Shown piece after piece: positions 1 through 7,829 of a stretch of DNA of 64,000 bases. A program made the translations under genes and the position numbers. Each line of letters begins with the position of its first letter. Within the stretch, counting starts at the first letter, position 1. The notes under the pieces are model-generated. The model worked only from the letters and a program-made list of their open reading frames with translations. It did no database searches and had not been told where the DNA came from. The stretch is from Belliella aquatica (GTDB lineage: Bacteria; Bacteroidota; Bacteroidia; Cytophagales; Cyclobacteriaceae), in the NCBI RefSeq assembly GCF_014637795.1, contig NZ_BMFD01000001.1, positions 1-64,000 of the forward strand, read 5' to 3'.

Positions 1-88
1 GATTTTTGCGCAGCTTATTGTAATCTTGTGGCTTCACGGCCGTGCGGGCCTGTCTACCGCCAGGTAGATTCGATTCCCGCTCCTGGTA
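1..88 (+). tRNA. 3' part of a leucine-type tRNA with a 20-nt insertion in the T arm (5' end outside window)
   Basis: A long variable arm hairpin (about 30-41), T-stem halves GCGGG (44-48) and CCCGC (76-80), T-loop TTCGATT (69-75), acceptor strand TCCTGGT (81-87) and discriminator A88 match the 3' half of bacterial tRNA-Leu. CCA is not encoded. Between the 5' T-stem strand and the T-loop lie 20 extra bases (49-68) with a small hairpin, CTACC/GGTAG. Removing them restores a normal T arm. The anticodon arm is cut by the window edge: GATT (1-4) can pair with AATC (22-25), but that loop would be 17 nt rather than 7, so the anticodon is unassigned. It could be a functional gene with an odd insertion, a pseudo-tRNA, or a different structured RNA. 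Confidence 0.55.
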
Positions 89-91
89 CAT

Positions 92-123
92 AAACCTCGT
101 AGAATTACGGGGTTTTTTGTTTT
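92..123 (+). terminator. Rho-independent terminator after the tRNA
   Basis: The arms AACCTCGTA and TACGGGGTT pair with one G-T wobble around a GAAT loop. A T-rich run follows (TTTTTTGTTTTT). The hairpin sits directly behind the tRNA-like 3' end. Confidence 0.75.
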
Positions 124-143
124 TAAGAAAAAAAACTCACTCA

Positions 144-839
144 TCAATCTAAATTTTCCAGCACCCTAACCCTACCGGTCTCTACGTCGTAAATTGCCCC
201 TACGACACGAAGTTTTTTTGCAGCAATCAGCTCGCTAACTAAAGGGACTTTGTTTTTCAATTCATGAATACCATGCAAGACATTCGCTTCTATGGCTTTT
301 TCATAAAAATCAATGGTACCTCTTTGAAGAACTTGTTCTTCCTCCTCAGCATCGATGAAGTCGATAATCTTTTGGATATATTCTGAGTAATGATGTGAAT
401 GCTCGTGTTCATGTTCTACAAAAGCACCAATAGCCCCGCATTTGGTATGTCCAAGAATAATCACTAGCGGAACTTCTAAATGCTCAATGGCATACTCGAC
501 ACTACCAATTTCATAATCCGCTACAATATTTCCTGCATTTCGGATCACGAACAAATCTCCTAAGCCCTGATCAAAAATCAATTCCGGTGGCACCCTTGAA
601 TCCGAGCAGCTGACTATGGCTGCTACAGGATGCTGCCCCTGCGAAAGGTCTCTCAACCTGTCAAGAGTCTGATCTGGATGCAGTGGATGATCCTCGGAAA
701 ACCTTTCATTTCCTTGAAGCAACACTTCTAAAAGATTCTCTTTGGGAATCTCTTCAAGATGTTGCTCTACAGGCGTAGGCCTACAAGCTACTGATAATAA
801 AGAAAATAGAGTGATGTATAAATATCGACGCATAACCAT
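144..839 (-). CDS. Beta-class carbonic anhydrase, predicted lipoprotein
   Basis: It interconverts CO2 and bicarbonate with a zinc centre. The CSDSR motif (Cys78, Asp80, Arg82) and HTKCGA motif (His131, Cys134) give the complete beta-carbonic anhydrase zinc ligands and Asp-Arg dyad. The 231-residue length is normal for the family. The N-terminus is a short hydrophobic segment ending in a lipobox-like SVAC (Cys19), so the enzyme is probably membrane-anchored outside the cytoplasm, where it would supply bicarbonate or buffer pH. A start at Met3 is equally possible. A His/Glu-rich stretch (about residues 141-151) could bind metal. The gene converges with the tRNA and has no evident operon partner. 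Confidence 0.93.
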   Translation of the reverse strand: MVMRRYLYITLFSLLSVACRPTPVEQHLEEIPKENLLEVLLQGNERFSEDHPLHPDQTLDRLRDLSQGQHPVAAIVSCSDSRVPPELIFDQGLGDLFVIRNAGNIVADYEIGSVEYAIEHLEVPLVIILGHTKCGAIGAFVEHEHEHSHHYSEYIQKIIDFIDAEEEEQVLQRGTIDFYEKAIEANVLHGIHELKNKVPLVSELIAAKKLRVVGAIYDVETGRVRVLENLD

Positions 840-925
840 TGCTTAAGAAATACAAATTTCACTAAGGCAAATGGTTAATAAGGTGATATTAATCACTCAG
901 TAATCTTTTCTAAAATAGCCTAGTA

Positions 926-1363
926 CTATTTTCCATACTTCAGCACTATTGCCAATTGACCCGCATGATAAGCGGTGTGTGTAGTAATTCTTCCCAAAGC
1001 CTCTGCTTTGGTTTTCTTCCCAAATTCCTTGGTTTCAACGACGCCTTCCCAGTTTTGCTGACTTTCGATAGCTTTTTCCAGTTGAATTCCCGCTTCCTCA
1101 ATGATGGTTTTTAATGACTCCAGATCTGTCCATTGCCCAGTATCCTTACCTGCCTTTACCGTTTGGGCATCTACTTTAGCTTCCATATTTCCAAAAACAT
1201 TTTTTGCAAAGAGTAATTCCACCTCTGCGATATGTCTAATAAGAAATCCAGCAGAGTTTGGACTTTCACCAAGCTTCTTGGGAAGGTCTTCTGATTTAAT
1301 ATTTATCAATTGATTGGTCAGCCTTGTACGGCCTTCTTTCCAGAGTTCGATTTGAGTTTTCAT
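926..1363 (-). CDS. DinB-fold metal-binding protein
   Basis: The 145-residue protein is read from the Met at 1363. An upstream in-frame Met at 1417 would add 18 hydrophobic residues that do not fit the family. It has the DinB/YfiT four-helix bundle pattern with three His in canonical spacing (His44 in RHIAE, His129 and His133 in THTAYH), which usually bind a divalent metal. Family members include bacillithiol/mycothiol S-transferases and DNA-damage-inducible proteins, so the substrate cannot be named. It is cytoplasmic, with no signal peptide. A second DinB-like gene with a signal peptide lies at 57783. Confidence 0.85.
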   Translation of the reverse strand: MKTQIELWKEGRTRLTNQLINIKSEDLPKKLGESPNSAGFLIRHIAEVELLFAKNVFGNMEAKVDAQTVKAGKDTGQWTDLESLKTIIEEAGIQLEKAIESQQNWEGVVETKEFGKKTKAEALGRITTHTAYHAGQLAIVLKYGK

Positions 1364-1482
1364 ATTTTTTTCAACAAGGTAAAAAATCAAATTCACTTGA
1401 AATATGATTACTATCATTATAAAACAAAAATCATGATCACCAAGATTTTGGAAATTTATAAAAAATCTAATATGTTAGTTTC

Positions 1483-2250
1483 ATGATAAAAGTTTTTACA
1501 AAAACACAACTGCTTCTTTTTATTTTAGTCTTTGGGTTACACTTTACTTCCCATGCGCAGGAAAGGAGAATTATTCCATTGAACGAGCACTTTTTTGCTA
1601 TTGAAGCTGGAGGTGGAGAATACGTCTTCAATAATGTAGTGAGCTTTTCCGAAGAGGGAGAAATGATAGAGAAGACCTACAGCTTGGAAAACAAATTGAT
1701 CTCAATTAAAAAATCTGTTTTAGAGGATACTCCAGAGAAAATGCCTTTATGGGAACAAGAACAGCACTTCAATTTAGATGGAGATTTAGAATTCACACGC
1801 ATCAAATATAAAAATGAAGATGGAAACTATACAAAAATTATCCGAAATGGAAACTTGATTCTTGACCTAAAATGTAAATCTTTCGACTGCAAAGGGTTTT
1901 ATATTACTGATGATCAACAAATGGTAGAATGTGATAGAGATGTTTTTGAATCTGGTTTTCCTACTGTAAAGACATGGTCTAAACTGCTAAACAAACATTT
2001 AAGATTTCCTGAAGTGGCCAAACAACCAGGGTCTATGTTTAAAATTTGGATAGGTTTCAAAATTGATGAATCAGGAGAAATGATCGAAAATGCAGTTATG
2101 AATAAAAATTTGATACATCCCTCAATCTCAAAAGAGGTGGAGAGAATTATAACAAAATACAATGGGAAATTCATGCCGGCCTTAGATTTTGATGGCAATC
2201 CAATAACATCATGGTTTTATATAACTTTAATTTTTAGAGGTGCTATTTAG
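1483..2250 (+). CDS. Secreted protein with a TonB C-terminal-like domain
   Basis: The 255-residue protein has a Sec signal peptide (about residues 1-25, ending SHAQ). The middle is rich in Lys, Glu and Asp and resembles no domain I know. Residues about 165-250 resemble a TonB_C/energy-transducer end: an LRFPEVAK-like start, a strand with GFKIDESGEM, and a closing segment with PALDFDGNPITSW. Such domains occur in many Bacteroidota periplasmic proteins that are not true TonB, and no N-terminal TonB transmembrane anchor or Pro-rich linker is present. Function is unknown; the gene stands alone. Confidence 0.7.
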   Translation: MIKVFTKTQLLLFILVFGLHFTSHAQERRIIPLNEHFFAIEAGGGEYVFNNVVSFSEEGEMIEKTYSLENKLISIKKSVLEDTPEKMPLWEQEQHFNLDGDLEFTRIKYKNEDGNYTKIIRNGNLILDLKCKSFDCKGFYITDDQQMVECDRDVFESGFPTVKTWSKLLNKHLRFPEVAKQPGSMFKIWIGFKIDESGEMIENAVMNKNLIHPSISKEVERIITKYNGKFMPALDFDGNPITSWFYITLIFRGAI

Positions 2251-2630
2251 GCATTAGAAAAATATGAAAATCAATCATTCCTTTCTCTAAATCAGAAGCA
2301 AAGCTTGATCAGGGCATCATGCAAAAATATCTATTCCCATAAAATTTGTCCTGAACTGAATTTTCTAATCTAAAATTAAATCGAACAATTTTTGATCATT
2401 CAACTATCTATCGTAATATTGCAATGTTATAAAAAGTGAAATAAATTTGAAATAGCTTTCAGCAAAATATAGTTGTTATACAATTGAAAAATGCTAGAAT
2501 TAAACCTTGACTAAATTCTAAAAAAGCAATGCGTAACCATTTCTATTTCAACTTTATTGCTATTGTATTTCAATCATCTATCTTATTTCTAAAATTCATC
2601 CTTCAACCTTCATAATTCCTCCTTTATAAA
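2251..2630. repeat. Gene-free AT-rich region carrying 11-bp-phased inverted repeat
   Basis: No ORF is supported. Units of the form GAAATANNNTT (2438-2459) are followed by reverse-oriented units of the form ATTTCNANNTT at 11-bp spacing (2545-2577 and 2585 onward). A possible Bacteroidota promoter (TTG at 2419, TAAATTTG at 2442-2449, 20 bp apart) lies inside the repeat, but it is 180 bp before arsR and weakly supported. The same repeat family recurs at 4291-4445 and 36371-36558. Confidence 0.6.
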
Positions 2631-2960
2631 ATGGGTATCACCAAAACAGATCTCTTCACAGAAAAGCAAAACGAATTGGCCAAAGTAGCCAAGGTATTTG
2701 CTCACCCGGCTCGAATTGCTATCCTAGAATATTTGATTCAGTCTAACACTTGCATCAATGGAGACTTGGTTCAGGAACTGGGTTTGGCGCAGGCGACAAT
2801 TTCTCAACACTTGCGCGAACTCAAAGAAATCGGATTGATCAAGGGAAGTATTGAAGGAGTATCTGTGAATTATTGTATCGATGCTATGCGCTGGGCCGAA
2901 GTTCAAAATTTATTTCAAGGACTATTTGATGGCTTTCCGAAAATATCTGGATGCTGCTAG
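2631..2960 (+). CDS. arsR: ArsR-family metalloregulator of the arsenic cassette
   Basis: The 109-residue winged-helix repressor has its helix-turn-helix at about residues 46-66 (LVQELGLAQATISQHLREL). It is expected to repress the downstream cassette until arsenite binds. It lacks the ELCVCDL sensor of E. coli ArsR. Candidate thiols are Cys41, Cys82 and the C-terminal Cys108-Cys109 pair. The start follows the AT-rich repeat region. It is the first gene of arsR-DUF6428-phosphatase-acr3, all on the same strand. Regulation of its own operon is inferred from position. Confidence 0.9.
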   Translation: MGITKTDLFTEKQNELAKVAKVFAHPARIAILEYLIQSNTCINGDLVQELGLAQATISQHLRELKEIGLIKGSIEGVSVNYCIDAMRWAEVQNLFQGLFDGFPKISGCC

Positions 2961-2963
2961 GAA

Positions 2964-3035
2964 TTGTACGAAGTACAATGTACCAAGTACCAAGTATGGT
3001 GCAGTCTTGGTACTTGGTGCTTAATACCTGGTACA
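2964..3035. repeat. Heptad GTAC-type inverted repeat, copy 1
   Basis: Seven-base units of the type GTACNAA run towards a central GGTGCAGTC, followed by complementary TTGGTAC-type units, so the element can fold into a long hairpin. It shares the centre GGTGCAGTCTTGGTACT with copy 2 (3595-3668). The two copies bracket the DUF6428 gene. Confidence 0.75.
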
Positions 3036-3048
3036 AAAAATATAAACT

Positions 3049-3591
3049 ATGAAAACTAAAGAATTTACCAAAATCCTACAAGAAAACCCTGAAAAGGCAC
3101 TTTTCTTCGAATATCAAAGTGGTCAATATGTGAGAACTGATTACCACATCACCGAGATCAAAAACGTCAATTATGATACCGTAGACTGCGGTGGTATCCG
3201 CAATCAATGGTCTGAAGTACATATTCAGCTTTGGGAAAATGAAATCCCTGAACCAAATCATGCAGTAGATAGTGACAAAGCTCTAAAAATCTTTGATGTG
3301 GTCAATAAAGTGCGTGAAACCTATCCAGACACTGAAATCAAATTCGAGTATGGTAACTCCCTTTTCCCAACAGCGGTACTTCCAGTTCACAATATCAAGG
3401 ACACTGGCATTGCTTTGATCGTGCAACTCACACCAGATCAAACAACTTGCAAAGCCAAAGACCGAGCGACTACTCCTGAGGAAAAAGCTGATGCTTGCTG
3501 CGGTCCAGTATCCGAAAAACCTAAAGTAAGAGTTTCCCTAGCTTCCCTTCAATCTGCCAATAGCTGTGAACCCGGCTCGGGATGCTGTTAA
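3049..3591 (+). CDS. DUF6428 family protein of the ars operon
   Basis: The 180-residue cytoplasmic protein is typical of Bacteroidota arsenic operons between arsR and the arsenate reductase-like gene; its function is not established. Residues 1-128 form a mixed alpha/beta domain. The tail is Cys-rich: Cys134, Cys150-Cys151, Cys173 and Cys179-Cys180, ending in GSGCC. ArsR next door ends in SGCC, which suggests both tails bind trivalent arsenic or share a partner (inference). The gene is flanked on both sides by GTAC heptad repeats, which puts 88 bp between it and arsR. Confidence 0.8.
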   Translation: MKTKEFTKILQENPEKALFFEYQSGQYVRTDYHITEIKNVNYDTVDCGGIRNQWSEVHIQLWENEIPEPNHAVDSDKALKIFDVVNKVRETYPDTEIKFEYGNSLFPTAVLPVHNIKDTGIALIVQLTPDQTTCKAKDRATTPEEKADACCGPVSEKPKVRVSLASLQSANSCEPGSGCC

Positions 3592-3594
3592 TTC

Positions 3595-3668
3595 ATTGTA
3601 CAAAGTACAAAGTACCATGTACCAAGTAAGGTGCAGTCTTGGTACTTTGTACTTCGTACATTGTACAT
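3595..3668. repeat. Heptad GTAC-type inverted repeat, copy 2
   Basis: GTACAAA-type units of seven bases on the left mirror TTTGTAC/TTCGTAC/ATTGTAC units on the right, around the same GGTGCAGTC centre as copy 1. The element separates the DUF6428 gene from the phosphatase gene. A spurious upstream start for the next gene runs through it. Confidence 0.75.
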
Positions 3669-3680
3669 CAAAAACTTCAT

Positions 3681-4292
3681 ATGAACCTCTACCCAACACT
3701 CCAAGCGCACATTGAAAAGGCTCAAGCGCTTCCAATTTCCGAAGAACGGGGCGCTATTATTCAAGTATTGATCGATTACATCCAAAAGAAATTTGATCAA
3801 GATCAAGATATCAACTTGAACTACATCTGTACCCACAACTCTCGAAGAAGCCAATTTTCTCAAATTTGGGGAAAAGTCGCAGCTGCATATCATGGAATTG
3901 ATATGAACTCTTTTTCAGGAGGAGTAGAAGTCACTGCATTCAATGAACGCGCAGTAGAATCTATCAAAAGATTTGGTTTCAAAGTCAGCAAGGAAGGAGA
4001 AGGCAATCCGAAATATTTTGTCTTATACTCAGATGATGAAGACCCAATTGTGGCATTCAGCAAAGTCTATGATGATGCTGCCAATACTCCTACTGGTTTT
4101 GCTGCAATAATGACCTGTTCTCACGCAGATGAAAACTGTCCATTTATCCCAGGTGCAGAAGCCCGGATCCCAGTCAGGTACAAAGACCCAAAAGCATTTG
4201 ACGACACAGATCAAGAAGCTGAAAAATACGATGAAAGATCACTTCAGATTGCTTCGGAGATGTTATTTGTGTTTTCAAAAATTAAAAAATGA
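3681..4292 (+). CDS. Low-molecular-weight phosphatase-like arsenate reductase
   Basis: The protein of 203 residues has the CX5R phosphate-binding loop (Cys50 to Arg56, CTHNSRRS), which in this position normally reduces arsenate to arsenite. Downstream Cys136 and Cys143 (TCSHADENC) could serve as resolving thiols, and DPKAFDD holds the likely general acid Asp. The ATG at 3681 is chosen because an upstream Met at 3639 lies inside the repeat and would add 14 unrelated residues. It lies in the ars cassette, upstream of the ACR3 efflux gene that would export its product. A tyrosine phosphatase role is the alternative, but context favours arsenic. Confidence 0.87.
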   Translation: MNLYPTLQAHIEKAQALPISEERGAIIQVLIDYIQKKFDQDQDINLNYICTHNSRRSQFSQIWGKVAAAYHGIDMNSFSGGVEVTAFNERAVESIKRFGFKVSKEGEGNPKYFVLYSDDEDPIVAFSKVYDDAANTPTGFAAIMTCSHADENCPFIPGAEARIPVRYKDPKAFDDTDQEAEKYDERSLQIASEMLFVFSKIKK

Positions 4293-4445
4293 AATAAATC
4301 TTATGAAATAAAATAGAAATATGCCTTCGGCGAAATAAAATTGAATTATAGTGAAAACCCTATTTCCAATTTATTTCAACCTTATTTCTACATTACTTCT
4401 ATAATATTTCAACTTTATATCTACCGTATTTCTATTGTATTTCAC
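4291..4445. repeat. 11-bp-phased inverted repeat array
   Basis: Seven consecutive 11-bp units (4362-4438) follow a consensus near ATTTCNANNTT. On the left, complementary GAAATA-type units at about 4291-4345 surround a TATGCCTTCGGC segment. The array fills the gap between the phosphatase and ACR3 genes. The same unit type occurs at 2438-2590 and 36371-36558. Confidence 0.75.
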
Positions 4446-4465
4446 AAATATCAATTGAACTAAAA

Positions 4466-5494
4466 ATGTCTGAAACCAAAAAAATCGCCTTTTTCGAAAA
4501 ATACCTAACAGTCTGGGTCGCCTTGTGTATAGGTGTAGGAATCCTGATCGGTCATTTAGCGGGAGAAGATATCACCTTTTTGTCGGATATGGAGATCTAT
4601 AATGTCAATATTCCAATAGCGATATTGATCTGGTTGATGATCTATCCGATGATGTTGCAGATTGATTTTAGTAGTATCAAGGGAGTAGGAAAAGCACCAA
4701 AAGGACTGATCTTAACTTTGGTAATCAATTGGCTGATCAAACCATTTACCATGGCATTCTTTGCTTGGATATTCTTTGACAAGTTATACTCAGCTTATAT
4801 TGATCCTGAGCTTGCTGGAGAATATATCGCTGGAGCTATCCTTTTGGGTGTGGCACCGTGTACAGCGATGGTTTTTGTATGGTCTTACCTTACGGATGGC
4901 GATCCTAACTATACTTTAGTGCAGGTTTCTGTGAATGACTTGATCATCTTAGTGGCTTTTGTCCCTTTAGTGGGTCTTTTATTAGGCATTACTGATATCA
5001 CAATTCCGTATGGAACATTGGTCGCTTCGGTGTTGATTTTTGTTGTAGTTCCTTTGGTTGCTGGCGTACTGACAAGCAAAATCATGATCCGAAGCAAGGG
5101 TGAAGCCTGGTTTAAAACTGAATTTCTACCCAAGTTCAAACCTGTAAGCATCTTCGCCTTATTACTTACTTTGGTGCTATTATTTGCTTTTCAGGGACCA
5201 AATATCTTGAACAATCCCTTGATCATTGTCTTGATTGCCATTCCGCTAATTATCCAAACTTACTTTATTTTCTTTCTCGCTTGGTTTGGTGGTCGCAAGC
5301 TCAAACTTCCCCATGCGATTTGTTCTCCAGCTGCGATGATTGGAGCAAGCAATTTCTTTGAGTTGGCCGTAGCCGTGGCGATTGCCTTATTCGGATTGCA
5401 AAGTCCAGCTGCTTTGGTAACTGTAGTGGGTGTATTGGTGGAGGTCCCGATTATGCTTAGCTTAGTGGCTTTGGCGAATAGGTGGAGGTATTAA
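4466..5494 (+). CDS. ACR3-family arsenite efflux transporter
   Basis: This inner-membrane exporter of arsenite has 342 residues and about ten hydrophobic segments, the usual ACR3 size. The conserved Cys in the [12 protein letters not shown] segment and the following [17 protein letters not shown] signature are present; that Cys is essential in characterised ACR3 proteins. It is the last gene of the cassette: ArsR senses, the phosphatase reduces arsenate, ACR3 expels arsenite. It is often labelled arsB in databases but is unrelated to the E. coli ArsB fold. Confidence 0.95.
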   Translation: MSETKKIAFFEKYLTVWVALCIGVGILIGHLAGEDITFLSDMEIYNVNIPIAILIWLMIYPMMLQIDFSSIKGVGKAPKGLILTLVINWLIKPFTMAFFAWIFFDKLYSAYIDPELAGEYIAGAILLGVAPCTAMVFVWSYLTDGDPNYTLVQVSVNDLIILVAFVPLVGLLLGITDITIPYGTLVASVLIFVVVPLVAGVLTSKIMIRSKGEAWFKTEFLPKFKPVSIFALLLTLVLLFAFQGPNILNNPLIIVLIAIPLIIQTYFIFFLAWFGGRKLKLPHAICSPAAMIGASNFFELAVAVAIALFGLQSPAALVTVVGVLVEVPIMLSLVALANRWRY

Positions 5495-5963
5495 GAGAGA
5501 ATTTTTTAAAATAATAGAACTAGATTGATGGTAATAGGTACAATATGATCTAAGCTTTAACTGAAATCATAAGGTTTAAAATTAAAGAAATTTCACTTTT
5601 TAATTTTTTACTTTTTCCTTCAATTCTGGCTCGGTTTATTCTTAAATAACTATATCCGCTTTTACACCAGTAGGCTCTTAATATAGTCTAAATCCTAAAT
5701 TTAAAGCGCTGTGGAGTGTTAGCTGTTGACAGTTGACAATTATCCGCAAGATTATTTGTGACAAAATCACATACTGGCGTCATTGCGGATAATCATATTC
5801 TTAAATATTAAAACTTTTACTTTTCTATTTCTCTCAAAAAATCAAGATCAAAGCTGTTGATTTAGAATTGATTAAAATATTTTTTCTTTAGAAATAAATT
5901 TACAAAATGGCTATTGACAATGATTTGATTTCTATCTAATTTTCGAGAGATTATTCTTCCTAT
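5495..5963. repeat. Gene-free region with 55-bp TTATCCGCA inverted-repeat element
   Basis: No ORF is supported here. At 5739-5793, arms ATTATCCGCA and TGCGGATAAT are separated by 35 bp. They are preceded by heptad units CTGTTGAC and AGTTGAC (about 5723-5737). A second copy with identical span and arms lies at 54389-54443. The rest is AT-rich with no visible structure. Confidence 0.65.
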
Positions 5964-6359
5964 ATGAAAAAAACCCTTTGCCTATTTGCACTTCTTTTTG
6001 CAATCCAATTTCAAATTCAGGCTCAAAGTGAAAAAGCCACGGTTTATTTGTTAAGACCTGATGGACTTGATGATTTTGTTCCTTATTACACCTATTTCAA
6101 TCAAAAATTAATAAGCAAGTTGGGCGAAGGAAAGTATTCTACTCATCAAATCGATCCAGGATTCTACGAAATCCATACCCAATACAGAGGAAAAATTAAG
6201 TCAGACCCTGAAACAGTTCTTTCATTAAACCTTGAAGCTGGCCAAACTTATTACATTACCCTCACGACAAAAACAAAAGCCTTTGGAAAAGGGAAGTTTT
6301 ATTGTATTCAAGTATCCGAAAAAGAAGCGAAAGAATTGATAGGGTCTTCTGGAAAATAA
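5964..6359 (+). CDS. Secreted DUF2846-like protein
   Basis: The 131-residue protein has a signal peptide (about 1-20, ending IQAQ). The body follows the DUF2846 pattern: ATVYLLRP first strand, a short hydrophobic loop naming an object and its size, a Pro-Gly turn (DPGFYEI) and a closing GQTYYITL. DUF2846 proteins are small envelope proteins of unknown function. The gene stands alone. Confidence 0.7.
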   Translation: MKKTLCLFALLFAIQFQIQAQSEKATVYLLRPDGLDDFVPYYTYFNQKLISKLGEGKYSTHQIDPGFYEIHTQYRGKIKSDPETVLSLNLEAGQTYYITLTTKTKAFGKGKFYCIQVSEKEAKELIGSSGK

Positions 6360-6588
6360 AGAATATCTATAAAAAAGGTCTACCTAAATAGATCAAATAA
6401 ATCCTTTTGCCTGATCACTAAAACATTATAGTCCTCAAATAGAACCTCTTAATTTATTGCCACAAATAGCAAAGCAACAGCACTTTTTGCTTATTCACCA
6501 AAAAAACTTCCTGCCATAAAAAATCAACACACCCTATTTCCTAAAATCAAGTGAACTCTTCAAATTTTGATAACCTTAAAAAAACCAT

Positions 6589-7170
6589 ATGAAAAAAATA
6601 ATTCTTGCTTTGAGCTTCTGTCTTTTTTTTACTAATACGCTTGTTTTCTCCCAAGAGGCTGAGAAAGCGGTTAGCGCCAAATTGCTTTTCGAAGCGGGCT
6701 TCGAGTTTGGTGGTGATGAAATATTACAAGTATTCTTTTCCAATGGTGGTGATCAAACGATGCGGGCTGGGCAGGGTATCAACCTTGGCCTAGGGGGGGA
6801 ACTTCAATTTGCCAACTTAAAACAGTTTATGATTCGCTCTGCAGTAAGTTTAAAGTGGACTCCCACAGCAGCAGATGATGCAAACATTATGTTTTTGAGG
6901 TTCCCTGTCCACTTGACTCCGTTTTGGAAAATAAATGATGACTTTAGGTTTGGAGTTGGTATTACTACCCATTTGAATCCTAAATTGAGAGGTGATGGTT
7001 TTTTTCCTGATGTGTCTTATACAAGTAATACAAATCCACGCTTTGAATTTGGATACAAATGGGCTGCCTTGACTTATACACCCATGAAATACACGGATCA
7101 GGATGGAGAAGTGTTCTCTGGAAATTCAATCGGTATTTCTTTTTCGGGTACACTACCTAACAGGAGATAA
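6589..7170 (+). CDS. Secreted beta-rich protein, probable small outer-membrane barrel
   Basis: The 193-residue protein has a signal peptide (about 1-21, ending VFSQ). The mature part has alternating hydrophobic strands, Gly-rich turns and aromatic girdle-like residues, as in small Bacteroidota outer-membrane beta-barrel proteins. It ends in GISFSGTLPNRR rather than a classic aromatic terminus. I recognise no specific family and no partner gene. Function is unknown. Confidence 0.55.
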   Translation: MKKIILALSFCLFFTNTLVFSQEAEKAVSAKLLFEAGFEFGGDEILQVFFSNGGDQTMRAGQGINLGLGGELQFANLKQFMIRSAVSLKWTPTAADDANIMFLRFPVHLTPFWKINDDFRFGVGITTHLNPKLRGDGFFPDVSYTSNTNPRFEFGYKWAALTYTPMKYTDQDGEVFSGNSIGISFSGTLPNRR

Positions 7171-7325
7171 CTCAAAGGAATATATTCTTCCTTAAATATA
7201 CACTATTCACCGAACCTTTAACCAACCACTGTTATGATTCTGATTAACGTCTACACCATAACCAAAATTGGGGAATTTCAGGTTCTAGGTTTGTGTGAAT
7301 AGTGTGTTTTGATCAATGATCTTAC

Positions 7326-7730
7326 CTATTTCAATTCCACCCATCCTGATTTTCGGGATGTGAAGGCAGAAAAGTTACCCAAGCCACCTTGCACATTGTT
7401 AGGAATCCTAATTGAGGTAACAAACGGGTAGTCACCATAATATCTTTGCTGGATTACAGCCACATAATAGTCATAGTAGCTTTTGCTGATGGTCCGCATT
7501 TCTGCACTTAATTCATATTGAATCTCGGGGAAGAAAATAACCGATAAATATTCCAACACGATGATTCGCTTGTTGCTTTTTGATCCAAAGACGTTGGGAT
7601 TATACATAATCCCTGAATTTAGTCCTCCTTCGAAGGCCACTCCATTGTTATCAACATTTAACAATCCTTCGTTATTCTAGGTGTATTGGGCAATTGTTTT
7701 TAGGTCACCTTTATTTAATGGTACATACAT
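7326..7730 (-). pseudogene. Remnant of a DUF4249-type lipoprotein gene with an in-frame stop
   Basis: The frame can be read from an ATG at 7730 through a TAG at 7677-7679 to the stop at 7326. The part after the stop (about 115 codons) has a C-terminal segment like that of DUF4249 proteins: SYYDYYVAV, then IRIPNNVQGGLGNFSAF. A full DUF4249 protein is roughly 350-400 residues with a lipoprotein signal, so most of the N-terminus is missing as well. The next gene on the other strand is a TonB receptor, a common DUF4249 partner, although the orientation here is divergent. It is most likely a decayed gene. Confidence 0.6.
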
Positions 7731-7829
7731 CTTATATTTTTACACTTCAATCACCAAATTCTACACTTCAGTAACCTTTAATTTTTTCTGAACACGTTTT
7801 CACTGAGTTTTGAATCAAAGTTCAAAGCC

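Noticed and set aside
1-30. Group I intron in the tRNA anticodon loop
   Set aside because: Only the last 30 bases upstream of the variable arm are visible, with no intron core; the exon border expected for tRNA-Leu(UAA) is not seen.
3639-3680. Upstream Met for the phosphatase gene at 3639
   Set aside because: The extra 14 residues are encoded by the GTAC repeat and do not belong to the family; ATG 3681 fits.
4362-4438. Regular spacing suggests a CRISPR array
   Set aside because: Units are only 11 bp with no spacers of 25-40 bp and no cas genes nearby.
7171-7325. Possible small gene between the barrel-like protein and the DUF4249 remnant
   Set aside because: No frame with a plausible start and coding composition is present.
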